Below are positions 33,670-43,269 of a stretch of 64,000 nucleotides of DNA, one piece after another. The translations under genes and the position numbers were made by a program. The DNA comes from Microglena sp. YARC (taxonomy: Eukaryota; Chlorophyta; Chlorophyceae; Chlamydomonadales; Chlamydomonadaceae): NCBI GenBank assembly GCA_022414725.1, contig CM039462.1, positions 1 to 64,000 of the forward strand. Direction: 5' to 3'. Position 1 is the stretch's first letter, and each line of letters opens with the position of its first letter. The notes below the pieces were generated by a model. The model saw only the letters and a program-made list of their open reading frames with translations. It was not told the DNA's origin and ran no database searches.

Positions 33670-34575
33670 TTAAAGCTGCTGGCTGAGGGACAGGGAGCGA
33701 AGCTCAATTGAGAGCTCGATAGCAGCGAGCTTATTGGCTAGGAAAGACTCTCTCTTTGAGGGAGTCTGGTTCATGCACGCTAGGTGCGCGCACTTTCCTG
33801 TTGTGAATGGGGGTCCGCCACTGGGGTTGCTTAATAGCACCTGTCTTCTACTGCACGGGTTTCCGTGAATGGTGACGGCACTGCATCCCAGGGTGGGGGA
33901 GTACCCCACGATGGTCAACTCACCGTGTTTGGAGCCAACAGGAAGCTCGTTCTTTAGAACGGACCCGCGACCAACACGACCGGAGGCCAAGGAGGAGGAC
34001 AGGGAGCACGTGGAGAACGAGCCAGCAGGAGCAGCAGAAGCAGCAGGAGTAGCAGCAGCAGCAGAAGCAGGAGCAGCAGCAGGAGCAGCAGCAGGAGCAG
34101 CAGCAGGAACAGCATCAGGAACAGCATCAGGAACAGCAGAAGCAGAGCGTGAAGCATTGGCGCGGGGGCGCTTGTTCCCTCCGCTTCCCTCATCAGACAT
34201 GCAAACGTCGTCCTCTTGGAGGGAGACGGCGGCACTGGAGAGGGCAAGCACGGAGGAAGTCGCAGAATTATCAGCGACGGCATCCGCAGCAGCGACTGCA
34301 ACGGGGAGAAGCATTAGCTGCAGGGGCTCTTTCTCCCCGTTGGGGGAATCTTCGAGAAACTTTTTGTGCGCCATCTTCATTGCGCCGACAGAGTCGGCGA
34401 GGCAATCAGGAACGCTGGTCAGGGATATGACTGCGTTGCAAATGCCCTTCAAATTAGGGACGGTGGCGCTATGGGATAGCTTAGTTCGGTCCTTCTTCTG
34501 GACCACGTCAAAGATACGGGTAGTATCGACGAACGCAGTTATCTGGGCAGACATAGACATAGTGGTAGTAGACAT
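33670..34575 (-). CDS. Orphan protein with Ala/Pro linker, 301 aa
   Basis: ATG at 34575. Residues 1-100 are globular (TTRIFDVVQKKDRTKLSH, CNAVISLTSVPDCLADSVGAM). An acidic/basic patch follows (LQEDDVCMSDEGSGGNKRPRA, a possible nuclear localisation signal), then a long Ala/Pro/Ser linker (about residues 140-185) built on GCAGCA/GCTCCT triplets. The C-terminal 90 residues are globular and Cys-containing (LGCSAVTIHGNPCSRRQ, GKCAHLACMNQTPSKR), which could be a small zinc-binding fold. The + strand overlapping frame is a shadow of the triplet repeat. The two folded ends joined by a linker suggest a real protein; function unknown. Confidence 0.55.
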   Translation of the reverse strand: MSTTTMSMSAQITAFVDTTRIFDVVQKKDRTKLSHSATVPNLKGICNAVISLTSVPDCLADSVGAMKMAHKKFLEDSPNGEKEPLQLMLLPVAVAAADAVADNSATSSVLALSSAAVSLQEDDVCMSDEGSGGNKRPRANASRSASAVPDAVPDAVPAAAPAAAPAAAPASAAAATPAASAAPAGSFSTCSLSSSLASGRVGRGSVLKNELPVGSKHGELTIVGYSPTLGCSAVTIHGNPCSRRQVLLSNPSGGPPFTTGKCAHLACMNQTPSKRESFLANKLAAIELSIELRSLSLSQQL

Positions 34576-34815
34576 GACTTGACTTGAAAGATTTCAAAGG
34601 GGAGAGAGGAGATATTGGGATTTATCAGTTGTTGTTGTTGGTGTTGTTGGAACGAAAAAATGCGTCAATTTGTTTTTTAGCATGAAATGCAACGGTAACA
34701 ACAATACAGGTACAGGGACATGTATACATAAGACATAGACATGTGTCTCAGACACTCTGTACGCGAACAGATGGGATGCCGTTGGGGGGATGATGTCACA
34801 AACAGAGTAGAGTCA

Positions 34816-34998
34816 ACAAGCGGCGGAGCCCTTTTCACCTCTTCCCCCACAGGGGGCGACCGGAGGGGAGCCCCCACAAAGGAGTCCGCGAGGAACCGAG
34901 CGGGTGGGCGACCGGAGGGGAGCCCACAGTGTAACATCAACCAGCAGACACACTACTGATTTACGGAACGGAAATCACACACACACACACACACACGC
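34816..34998 (+). repeat. SINE-like GC-rich repeat, copy 3, with (CA)n tail
   Basis: Block order as in the other copies, with a two-base insertion in ACAGTGTAACATCAA, then ACTGATTTAC and (CA)n at 34976-34996 followed by CGCGACGCCGC as after copy 2. Confidence 0.8.
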
Positions 34999-35095
34999 GA
35001 CGCCGCCTCCATCTCGGACATGGACAGCATCAGCAAACTTGGTCTCTTCGCCTCATCATCATCATCGTGACACCTCTTCCCTCCCCCCCAACCGT

Positions 35096-35323
35096 ATGCT
35101 TAAGATTGCCGCGCTTTTGCAGGCCGCGTCCTTAAAGGATCGCGTGATGGCTGAGCTGTTTCACTCCCCCGATTTTCTCGACCGCCTGAAGTGGAAGAAG
35201 TATGTGTTTTGCGAAGTGGAAGAAGTATGTGTTTTGCGTAGAAAATCCTCGCGGCGTTGCATATTCTCACACGGAGGCTTCAAGCAGACTCCTGCTTTTA
35301 ACGACAACTCTATTGGTTTCTGA
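35096..35323 (+). CDS. Short fragment frame, 75 codons, ends in a hairpin repeat
   Basis: ATG 35096 opens a frame whose first 37 residues look coding (KIAALLQAASLKDRVMAELF, then SPDFLDRLKWKKYV). A 25-base direct duplication (AAGTGGAAGAAGTATGTG twice, 35188-35238) and the hairpin repeat at 35279 supply the rest. It resembles a gene fragment truncated by repeat insertion, like the coiled-coil gene ending at 21808. Confidence 0.25.
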   Translation: MLKIAALLQAASLKDRVMAELFHSPDFLDRLKWKKYVFCEVEEVCVLRRKSSRRCIFSHGGFKQTPAFNDNSIGF

Positions 35324-35390
35324 AGGGGGAGCGCGGGCACCGCGGAGCGGGGCAGAGGATTGGATTGGATTGGATTCATTTGATGACTCG
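35279..35390 (+). repeat. Hairpin-repeat family copy
   Basis: TCAAGCAGACTCCTGCTTTTA (6-bp stem), then ACGACAACTCTATTGG, GGGGGAGCGCGGGCACCGCGGAGCGGGGCAG and a (GGATT)n run in place of the GGAATTC part, then TGATGACTCGCG. An isolated hairpin of the same type lies at 35691-35705. Confidence 0.7.
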
Positions 35391-35869
35391 CGTACACCAT
35401 TTACTGTAACGCTTGGGCTTCTCACCTTACATCAGGCAGAGGCCTCAATCAAGCACCCTTTGTTCATGCTTCAAGTAGTTAGTTGGCTGCAGTCTGAGAG
35501 AGTTGGACAATTATTTTGACATGGCAGACCACAAGACGACGACTGACTGACTGACCAAGACGTCTTCAGACGATCACCGCAAATCATCTTCTATCAAACG
35601 TCGGAACGATGTCGATACTCTTGGGGGAGCACTCATACATGACGGAAACACACGGTAAAGTAGTTGGAAACGGTGATCACATGCCAAGCCAAGCAGGTCT
35701 CTGCTAGACAAATCTGCATTCAATGTGGTCAGGGTTGCCGGAGCGGAGGTACCATAGTAGAGTTGACAGGTGATGGGTACTGGAACCTCCCTATATCAAG
35801 GCGGATCCTGTGTCGAGTCACAGGGCGACTTTCGCATCACGGCGGCACCTGTTGGGATTAGTCGAGTTG

Positions 35870-36464
35870 AGTTGCTGCTGCAAGTACCCCCAAGGGAACG
35901 TGCCATGAGGGAAGCACCAGATACGTGGTCTGTCCCTACTTCGATTTCTACCCCAGGCCGTAAGGTAATGTGCATGATTTGGATGCATACCGTGAGCATG
36001 CAGCATGTCCACCCTTGCATGTGCAATCGCAATTGGCACAAATGTGTAAAGCCCAGGTTTGACAGAGAAGGATGCATAGGGATCCTTGTCTATGTACCAG
36101 GATGAGACATTCAACATTTCCCCCAATGCTGCAACATTGCTCAGCCCATAAGCACATCCTTCTCCACATGTTCATGTTCATGAATATGCATAGCATGGGC
36201 TGCTCCGCACTGATCAAACAAGAATGAAAGACAAGCCATTTGCCCACATGCAGCTGCATGAAGGGCGACCCGGTATGAATTGATGAAACATTGTCCATGA
36301 TGCCATGCATTGACGAGACACTCTAATTTACCATGAAGTGCTGCTACATTCGCAATCAGCTCCCATTTGCTCGCCTCGATGTCACACCAGTCGCACGACT
36401 TGGGATCATGATCAAGCAAGAAAGATGAATGACAACACCTGCATGTGCCTGTCATGTGACTCAT
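35870..36464 (-). pseudogene. Ankyrin-like repeat remnant
   Basis: From ATG 36464 the minus strand encodes a Cys-rich head (CRCCHSSFLLDHDPKSCDWC) and then repeats of the form A-ALHGKLECLVNAWHHG and ALHAAACGQMACLSFLFDQCG, matching the A-x-x-G-x-x-x-C-L-x-x-x-x-x-x-G rhythm of ankyrin repeats common in giant-virus and algal proteins. The frame stops at 36141; similar phrases continue in other frames (SIGGNVECLILVHRQG; VPIAIAHARVDMLHAHGM), so the gene is frameshifted. Assignment rests on pattern only. Confidence 0.4.
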
Positions 36465-36518
36465 GTATTCAAAGCGTTATTTTTTCATTATAACTGTCTC
36501 AACTCATCAATCCTTATG

Positions 36519-36776
36519 CAGGCCAATTTTCCTGCTGCAACACGTCATGCCTCCAAGTTGGCAGCTGGTGACCGGTGCATTATGTGCAAGAGATGCACTC
36601 TGGTTATGCTGTCTCATGACATGAATGGGATTGCGGCTCAATCTGATCCCGTGAGGGGACAACAAATTCCATTTGGAAGTGTACTGGTTGACATAAGTGA
36701 GGCGGCGCACATCCAGGCGAGCGCCGACAGCGGACCACGGTCTGCAGCCTTTGTATCTGTAGACAAGCGACGTAGC

Positions 36777-36788
<12 letters not shown>
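36519..36788 (+). CDS. Putative fragment, about 89 codons
   Basis: ATG 36519 opens a frame with a mixed-composition product (ANFPAATRHASKLAAGDRC, CKRCTLVMLSHDMNG, FGSVLVDISEAAHIQ) that runs into the (GATA)n microsatellite at 36776. A CxxC pair is present. No family recognised; likely a truncated gene or exon. Confidence 0.3.
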
Positions 36789-36841
<53 letters not shown>

Positions 36842-36882
36842 CAGATAGATAGATAGACAGATAGACAGATAGACAGATAGAC
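36776..36882. repeat. (GATA)n microsatellite
   Basis: About 26 GATA units, with CAGATA variants at the right end. A second (GATA)n run at 37211-37320 lies on the other side of the hairpin and SINE-like repeats. Confidence 0.95.
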
Positions 36883-36886
36883 GGTA

Positions 36887-36990
36887 TCAAGCAGACTCCT
36901 GCTCGACAACTCTATGGGGATTATTAGGAAGGGGGGGGGGGGGGTCGCGGGGAACAGCGGAGCGGGGCAGAGGGATTCAGTTGCAGATTG
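36887..36990 (+). repeat. Hairpin-repeat family copy
   Basis: TCAAGCAGACTCCTGCTCGACAACTCTATGGGGATT, a 14-G homopolymer, then TCGCGGGGAACAGCGGAGCGGGGCAGAGGGATTCAGTTGC. It abuts the SINE-like repeat copy 4 at 36997. Confidence 0.7.
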
Positions 36991-36996
36991 TATTCA

Positions 36997-37136
36997 ACAA
37001 GCGGCGGAGCCCCTTTCACCTCTTCCCCCAGCGGGGGCGACCGGAGGGAGCCCCCACAAAGGAGTCGCGAGGAACCGAGCGGGTGGGCGACCGGAGGGGA
37101 GCCCACAGTTCACATCAACCAGCAGACACACTACTG
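36997..37136 (+). repeat. SINE-like GC-rich repeat, copy 4
   Basis: Same block order as the other three copies, with two one-base deletions, ending CAGCAGACACACTACTGGGTG. The tail is a short A/C-rich stretch instead of (CA)n. Confidence 0.8.
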
Positions 37137-37210
37137 GGTGCACAAGCAAACACACGCACGTGAAGAAGAGTGATAGGCGAACGGAGGAAACATGTCGCAT
37201 ACTCGGTGCA

Positions 37211-37222
37211 TTAGATAGATAG

Positions 37223-37271
<49 letters not shown>

Positions 37272-37320
37272 GTAGGATAGATAGATAGGTAGGATAGATA
37301 GATAGATCGGATAGATCGGA
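37211..37320. repeat. (GATA)n microsatellite, second run
   Basis: GATA/GGATA units with interspersed AGGTAG variants. Frames through it (Tyr/Leu/Ser/Ile) are artefacts. Confidence 0.95.
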
Positions 37321-37584
37321 TAACGCACGCACGCACTTTATCACGACACATGCCGCATCCTCACACACGCGTCGCGGCGGCTGCTGTCGAGATGATGCCC
37401 ACCAACCACTCTCACTCATTCTCACGCACGCACTCTATCACGACACATCCTCCTCGGTGTCCATCCTGAGTAGAACGACTGATGTTCGTAAACACAGAAG
37501 TTTTTAACACACCCAAGTCAGCGACCATTCTTAACGCCAATTTTCTAACGGCGATGTCGTACATTTATTTCCATCTGATATATG

Positions 37585-37613
37585 TTTCATTTTACTGTTC
37601 CGCCGACTGTAGG
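37585..37613 (+). repeat. 29-bp direct repeat, right copy
   Basis: Identical to 18923-18951 (core ACTGTTCCGCCGACTGTAGG). It lies about 105 bases before the tail-fibre-like frame. Confidence 0.7.
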
Positions 37614-37718
37614 CACCGCGTGTCAGCTTCCATGTATTGTTTTTCTGATTACCGATTACAGATTCCTTTGTATTCGAGTAAAAAATATGTGCATTGAAAG
37701 TACAAACCCCTATATAAA

Positions 37719-38448
37719 ATGATCCGATTGTCTGAAATCTATGCGAAATCACAGTCGACATCAAACATCTTATATAGCGATAATGCACCCATTAAAGGAG
37801 TGCGATCGCGACCAGGTGTTAAAGAAGCACCATCGATGTCATTTGAACAAGATACAGACACAGGAATGTTCAATGCAACAAGTAATGTCATAGGATTTGC
37901 TGCAGGAGCATATACTACGCTCATTGCATCATCTTCCAATTTACAAGCCAATACGCAAATCACAACATCTTCAAATATCGTGCCTCTCAACGACAATGTC
38001 TCAGAATTAGGAACAGTAACAAAGAAGTTCGCAAAACTGTATGCAACAGATATCTAATGGAACATCTGCTACATTTAACACACTCGGAGGAACGGCCATC
38101 TCAAGTATCGACACTTCCAAAGTAGCAATGTCGCAGCCAGTTCTGCAGCGGTCAAATCAGCATACCGATAGTGCCGTCTCAGCTTCCAATCAGACGTACG
38201 GCATCGGCTCGCTCGATAGTAATGGTGATATCCTTCTCAGGGGCAACTTGCGCATCTCCGAAACTGCCAATATATACAAAGGTACAGAGGTATTCAGTAG
38301 CGGTGGCGGTGGTGGCGGTGGTGGTATCATCACTTCCGACTCTAATATTGTCCCTAGTGTGAATGGGACACAGGATCTGGTGCACCTGATAAACGATGGC
38401 GTAATCTTTATTTGTCTGGTAACCTCATTTCTTTCGGTAACGGAATGA
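37719..38448 (+). pseudogene. Tail-fibre-like N-terminal region of the RCC1 locus
   Basis: ATG 37719 directly follows TATATAAA. The first frame (to 38057) contains DTDTGMFNATSNVIGFAAGA and NIVPLNDNVSELGTVTKKF, phrases typical of phage and large-virus tail-fibre or receptor-binding proteins, in which a DTG-x-(Y/F) strand and an LG-x-x-x-x-(K/R)W/F strand precede variable domains. A single-base slip near 38050 moves the reading to a second frame (38041-38448), which continues with SATFNTLGGTAISSID and a Gly-run (GGGGGGGG). A second slip occurs near 38405. The product would be a fibrous attachment-type protein whose C-terminal part is RCC1-like. Family assignment is by motif resemblance. Confidence 0.5.
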
Positions 38449-39640
38449 ACATCGACGGATACTCTTGGAATTATTTTGGCCATTACGTCGTTCCCCCAGC
38501 GTGTCGTGGAAAATACTGTTTCCACTTATCTCTTCAATGGTGCTGCACAAGATCATTTCGCATACGTGCGCAATGGCGAATTGTACATGTACGGTCGCAA
38601 TGATTATGGACAATTGGGATTGGGACACACATCCAATATCGCCGTACCCACAAAAGTACCCGGTATCAATAATGCAGCATTGGTAGCGTGTGGTGAACGC
38701 TTCACTCTCTGTGTTCGCACAGACGGTACCGCTACTACCGGTCTGAACAACAATGGACAATTGGGTATAGGTTCGACTGTGACGACCTCAAACTTTAGTA
38801 TTGTAGCAGGCGTTTCCAATGCGATTGCTGTTGCTGCAGGATACACGCATGCAATGTACATGACATCGAACGGTATCGTTGTGAGTGCAGGAAGCGATGC
38901 TAATGGACAACTTGGAAAAGGCGCATCCTGCCAATGTCGGTGATCAAGTGCAAAATATCGTTCCCCATGCTCATGCCGGATGGAAGCAACTGTGTATGCA
39001 CGTGCCATTTCTGCTGGCGGGTACCATTCAGCTGTTCCTCCTAAATAACGGTAGCGCTTATCTTTGTGGTAAGAATGATCAGGGACAATGTGGTTGCATC
39101 TCCTACCCCTCGTTCCACAAGCCAATTCATTGGGTATCATCTCCACACTTTCGAATGTGGTAGATGTTGCTTGTGGACACGAAACATACGCTCTTCACGC
39201 GCTACGATGGGCAAGTGCCGGGATTCGGACGTAATGATCGTGGTCAATTGGGACAGGGCAATAAGACGTCACCTGTGACGTCTGTGGTGGAGGTACTTGC
39301 GGGTGGAGGCGCAGGCTCTAGCAACGGTTTTGTTCGTCGAGATATCGCGGCTGGTTTCAACCATTCGGCCTATATAAAAAATGACAATACCATCTTCGTA
39401 TTCGGTGCCACATGATAAGGGTCAATTGGATTGGGACAGACCACCACCGAATCGTTGACGCCGACACAACTTGTGGGAATATGCGGGCTACGATATCGCA
39501 TGTGGGCAGGAACCATACGGTGATCTCGACCACCACCGGATCCGTTGACATTCAAATTATTACTGGAAACAATGCATTGATCGCGTTTGGTGATAATGCA
39601 TCACGGACGGTGGGTGATAACAATCCCAAGTGACGACACG
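38412..39640 (+). pseudogene. RCC1-repeat block 1, frame-broken
   Basis: RCC1-type seven-bladed propeller repeats are visible: GRNDYGQLGLGHTSNIAVP with ALVACGERFTLCVRTDG, then LNNNGQLGIGSTVTTSN with AVAAGYTHAMYM, then GSDANGQLGKG, GKNDQGQCG, GRNDRGQLGQGNKTSPV and GYDIACGQ-like remnants. The reading switches frame at least five times (near 38470, 38930, 39160, 39410, 39480). The cellular RCC1 is a Ran exchange factor, but RCC1 repeats also occur in large viral and secreted proteins. Given the tail-fibre-like start, a binding role is more likely than GTPase regulation. Confidence 0.65.
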
Positions 39641-39849
39641 GTGGTTCCTGAACGCGTATTCATGACGGAACGTTCAAGAAAAACGTTGCTATGTAGGTTC
39701 CAGTGCAAATAACTCAGCATACGTTGATGCGGACGGAGTGTTGTTCATTACAGGTTATAATAATAATGGTCAACTCGGGGATGAAACAACAATCAACAAA
39801 AGCACGTTCAGACCCGTTTCACGCCTGATGAAAGGAAGAAGCGGATCGT

Positions 39850-40800
39850 AGATGTTGCGTGCGGCGGCAAATCACACGCTTGCCCTTGACTCGACGGGAC
39901 GCGTGCACGCAATGGGGAGCAACAACTACGGCAGCTAGGAAATAATACTACCAACTCAATCAAACTGTTCCGATCGACTGTATCGAGTTTTCGGATCTCT
40001 TGTCGCGTAAAAACGATCGTGGCCATTGTGTGCGGTCAATTTCACACGCTTGCCCTTGACTCTACGGGACGCGTGCACGCATGGGGAAGAAACTCCGAAG
40101 GCCAGCTAGGAAATAATACTACTGGCACTACTTCATCAGTCCCGATCGATGTATCGAGTTTCGGATCTCTTGTCGGTAAAACGATCGTGGCCATTGGCGG
40201 GCGGGCGAACGTGCACACAACTTGCCCTGGACTCGACGGGACGCGTGCACGCATGGGGATACAACCCCTACGGCCAGCTAGGAAATGGTGGTACCACTCA
40301 ATCATCAGTCCCGATCGATGTATCGAGTTTCGGATCTCTTGTCGGTAAAACGATCGTGGCCATTGCGGGCGGTCAATATCACACGCTTGCCCTTGACTCT
40401 ACGGGACGCGTGCACGCATGGGGAAGAAACTACTACGACCAGCTAGGAAATGGTGGTACTACTCAATCAAATGTTCCGATCGATGTCTCGAGCTTCGGAT
40501 CTCTGAATGGTAAAACGATCGTGGCCATTGCGGGCGGTCAAAATCACACGCTTGCCCTTGACTCTACGGGACGCGTGCACGCATGGGGTTACAACCCCTA
40601 CGGCAATCTCGGAATAATACTACCACAAATTCAAAAGTGCTGATCGATGTATCGAGCTACAGATCTTTGGTCGGTAAGACTATCGTTTCCATTGCAAGTG
40701 GCATCTACTTCACGCTTGCCCTTGACTCTACGGGACGCAGTGCACGGCATGGGATACGGTGGCGAAGGTCGGCTCGGAAGAAACAATAGTACCAACTGAT
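39850..40800 (+). pseudogene. RCC1-repeat block 2 with 165-bp DNA tandem repeats
   Basis: Near-identical units of 165 bp (one of 172) start at CACGCATGGGG 40077, 40249, 40414 and 40579. Each encodes one 55-residue RCC1 blade: GKTIVAIAGGQ-HTLALDSTG-RVHAWG-N-YGQLGN...SVPIDVSSFGS. The longest clean stretch is 40149-40643. High identity between units shows recent expansion or homogenisation. One-base indels disrupt flanking units at 39900-40020, 40200 and 40740. Confidence 0.8.
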
Positions 40801-40864
40801 TCATTAGTTCCCTCTAATCGACAAGACCGCGCGTGACTACCATCCTCGTTCTTATCGACCGGTC

Positions 40865-42000
40865 TTGGTTCTCACGAAATTGCTAACGAATATCGGCGTT
40901 ACCTCCAGTTCTCCCCTCATGGTGGTAGGCACGAATGCTTCCCGTCAGATCGGCGATAATACGGCGATCGATAGGTACATTCCCGTTGATGTTGGTGTTG
41001 GAAGTTTTGGAAGTGTCATCATCAGTTCAGCAGAGAGTGTTACGCACAGCGCAATCGCTTTACAAAGCGATGAAGTCTGGTGCTGGGGTAATAATACATA
41101 TGGTCAATGCGGAACGAATACAGCTGGTGCTGTAGTGAGCGTTCCCACTAAAGTCGTTAGTATCACGAATGCAGTCGAAGTCGCATGTGGAAACGGGTTC
41201 ACATTCGTACGCAATGCTGACGATACGGTCATGGCATTCGGTAACAATGCGAGTGGACAATTAGGTGTTTGGAATGAGTATTTGTTGCAACATCCACATT
41301 CACACCTACCCTTATAAGTGGATTGGTAAGTATCAAACAGATTGCCGGCAGGTACATCTCATGCTGCTTCCATCGATGGCTTCAGGTACTTTGCGTGTCT
41401 GGGGTTTCGGATACTAGGCAAATTGGATGGGTGATACTTCTAATAAAGATGTACCCACAATCGTGGATGTGTCCTTATTGGACTTGCCAAAGCGACACAT
41501 GTCGCTCTTGGAGGTGATCCGATACAGTCGTTTATGTACAGCGAATCTGGAAAGTTTACACAGCAGGTCTGAACGATGTCTGACAATTGGGTTGATCTAC
41601 TGGATTTCGGGAGTGGGGTGGGTATCAATGCATTTGGTGCAGTGACAGATATGCCTACACCTGCAACGCCTTCGTGCAGCTGTGTGGTTTGAAACATACT
41701 GCATTGCATGTGTCGAGCGATCGTATCGTTACTTTTGCGCGATCGTGGTAATGGACAAACGATCGTTTCGAAGTGGCGCTGCATGGATGCCGCAATTAGT
41801 GGAACGTTATCCGGGATGGCGAGGCGGCAATACGATGTGCGTGCACTCGTGGCGGGGGGGACGTCTCTACACACGTGGAAATGCCGCTATGTTGGACAGA
41901 TGTGAATGGGTACGGGAGTGTGCCGCAACGCATCTTTTGTCTTTGGCATACAGAAACATGGGGAAAGAGGAGTGCCTTGCCAACGAATTCGAAAATAGGT
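40865..42000 (+). pseudogene. RCC1-repeat block 3, diverged
   Basis: Frame 40865-41317 carries GTNASRQIGDNTAIDRYIP, SAIALQSDEVWCWGNNTYGQCG and VEVACGNGFTFVRNADDTVMAFGNNASGQLG, clear RCC1 blades that differ from the 165-bp family. Beyond 41320 only fragments remain (FGYxAN-like, GGDPIQSFMYSESG on shifting frames). Confidence 0.6.
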
Positions 42001-42029
42001 GATTTTCCATTATGATATCACCGTCGAAG

Positions 42030-42790
42030 GTCTAGCATTATCACCTGTGGATTTAACAACAACGGCCAACTAGGAAATAACACGACATCAACAGGTGCGA
42101 CGACAGTACAAAACCATATCGAGTAATGGAATCTCTGAATGGTAAAAACGATCGTGGCCATTTCGGGCGGCGACGTCACACGCCTCGCCCTTGACTCTAC
42201 GGGACGCGTGCACGCATGGGGATACAACCAATTAGGTCAGCTCGGAAGAAACAATACTACTGATTCATCATCCCGATCGACTGTATCGAGCTTCGATGCT
42301 CTTGTCGGTAAAACGATCGTGGCTATTTGCGGCGTGGTCTATTTCCCCTACACGCTTGCCCTTGACTCGGACGGGACGGTGCACGCATGGGGAAATAACG
42401 CTCAAGTGTCAGCTCGGAATAAATAATGCTGCACAAACTTCATCAGTCCCGATCGATGTATCGAGTTTCGGATCTCTTGTCGGTAAAACGATCGTGGCCA
42501 TTGCGTGCGGCCTCTATCACACGCTTGCCCTGGACCTCTGACGGGACGCGTGCACGCATGGGGAAACAAAACAAATTAGGTCAGCTGGGAAGAAACAATA
42601 CTACTAATTCATCAGTCCGATCGATGTCTCGAGTTCGGATCTCTTGTCGGTAACGATCGTCGGCCATTGCGTGCGCCTCTATCACACGCTTGCCCTGGAC
42701 TCGACGGGACGCGTGCAGCATGGGAAGAAATAGCGGCGGCCAGCTAGGAAATCAATAGTACCTACTAATTCATCAGTCCTGTTTTTACGT
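42030..42790 (+). pseudogene. RCC1-repeat block 4, same 165-bp family, frame-broken
   Basis: Four more units of the 165-bp family (CACGCATGGGG at about 42212, 42384, 42553 and a damaged one at 42715), with numerous one- and two-base indels. They encode GKTIVAI-GG--HTLALDS-G-VHAWGNN-QLG. The block ends at about 42785 in unrelated sequence. Confidence 0.75.
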
Positions 42791-43269
42791 TCACAACCCG
42801 AGCGGCTTCAAACTTGTTCGTGAACTTCAAGGCCCAACCATCGTTGCTTCCTGTGGACGCGCGCTCGCTCCAGCAACGTCTACGCGATCACGAAGGACTT
42901 GTGGTCGTCACCGACAAAAACTCATCGCATCCGGTCTTTTAAGAGGACGACAACGCGCCCACTCGGACAAATCACCAAGCTAACCTCTCGTATCTCTTCC
43001 GGGTTTCCAAAAGATCCTCGTGCATTCGTTGTGATTTCGCTCAATGCCAGGACCATCCGCAGTCATCTGCACCATCTCAGGAACCGTCAAATTACGCAGA
43101 CAAGGGTGATGTGTGTACGAAATCAATTCGAATCGGCGAGGATGCATCTGGTATTGACACAGACCGGCATCACCTATCACATAGTGATACGTTCACCAAC
43201 CTGTAGTTTGTCCGGTTGCTTCAGCCAGTATTACGATGATGGAAGAATGTACCGAGATGGATTCGCTGC
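42791..43269 (+). other. Sequence before the assembly gap
   Basis: A frame from 42899 runs into the N gap with a Arg/His/Ser-rich product; another frame is similarly open. Neither is supported. It could be the continuation of the RCC1 locus in shifted frames. Confidence 0.3.

Noticed and set aside
34149..34430. Plus-strand Arg-rich and minus-strand Leu-run frames over the Ala/Pro linker
   Set aside because: Shadows of the GCA/GCT triplet tract in the 301-residue minus-strand gene.
36507..37425. Tyr/Leu/Ser/Ile-rich minus-strand frames
   Set aside because: Direct translation of (GATA)n microsatellites.
18000..43000. A complete integrated virus, virophage or polinton
   Set aside because: No major capsid protein, packaging ATPase, maturation protease or integrase could be recognised, and no long terminal inverted repeats. 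Only the primase, fibre-like and ankyrin-like features point that way, so I report an element-like island only.
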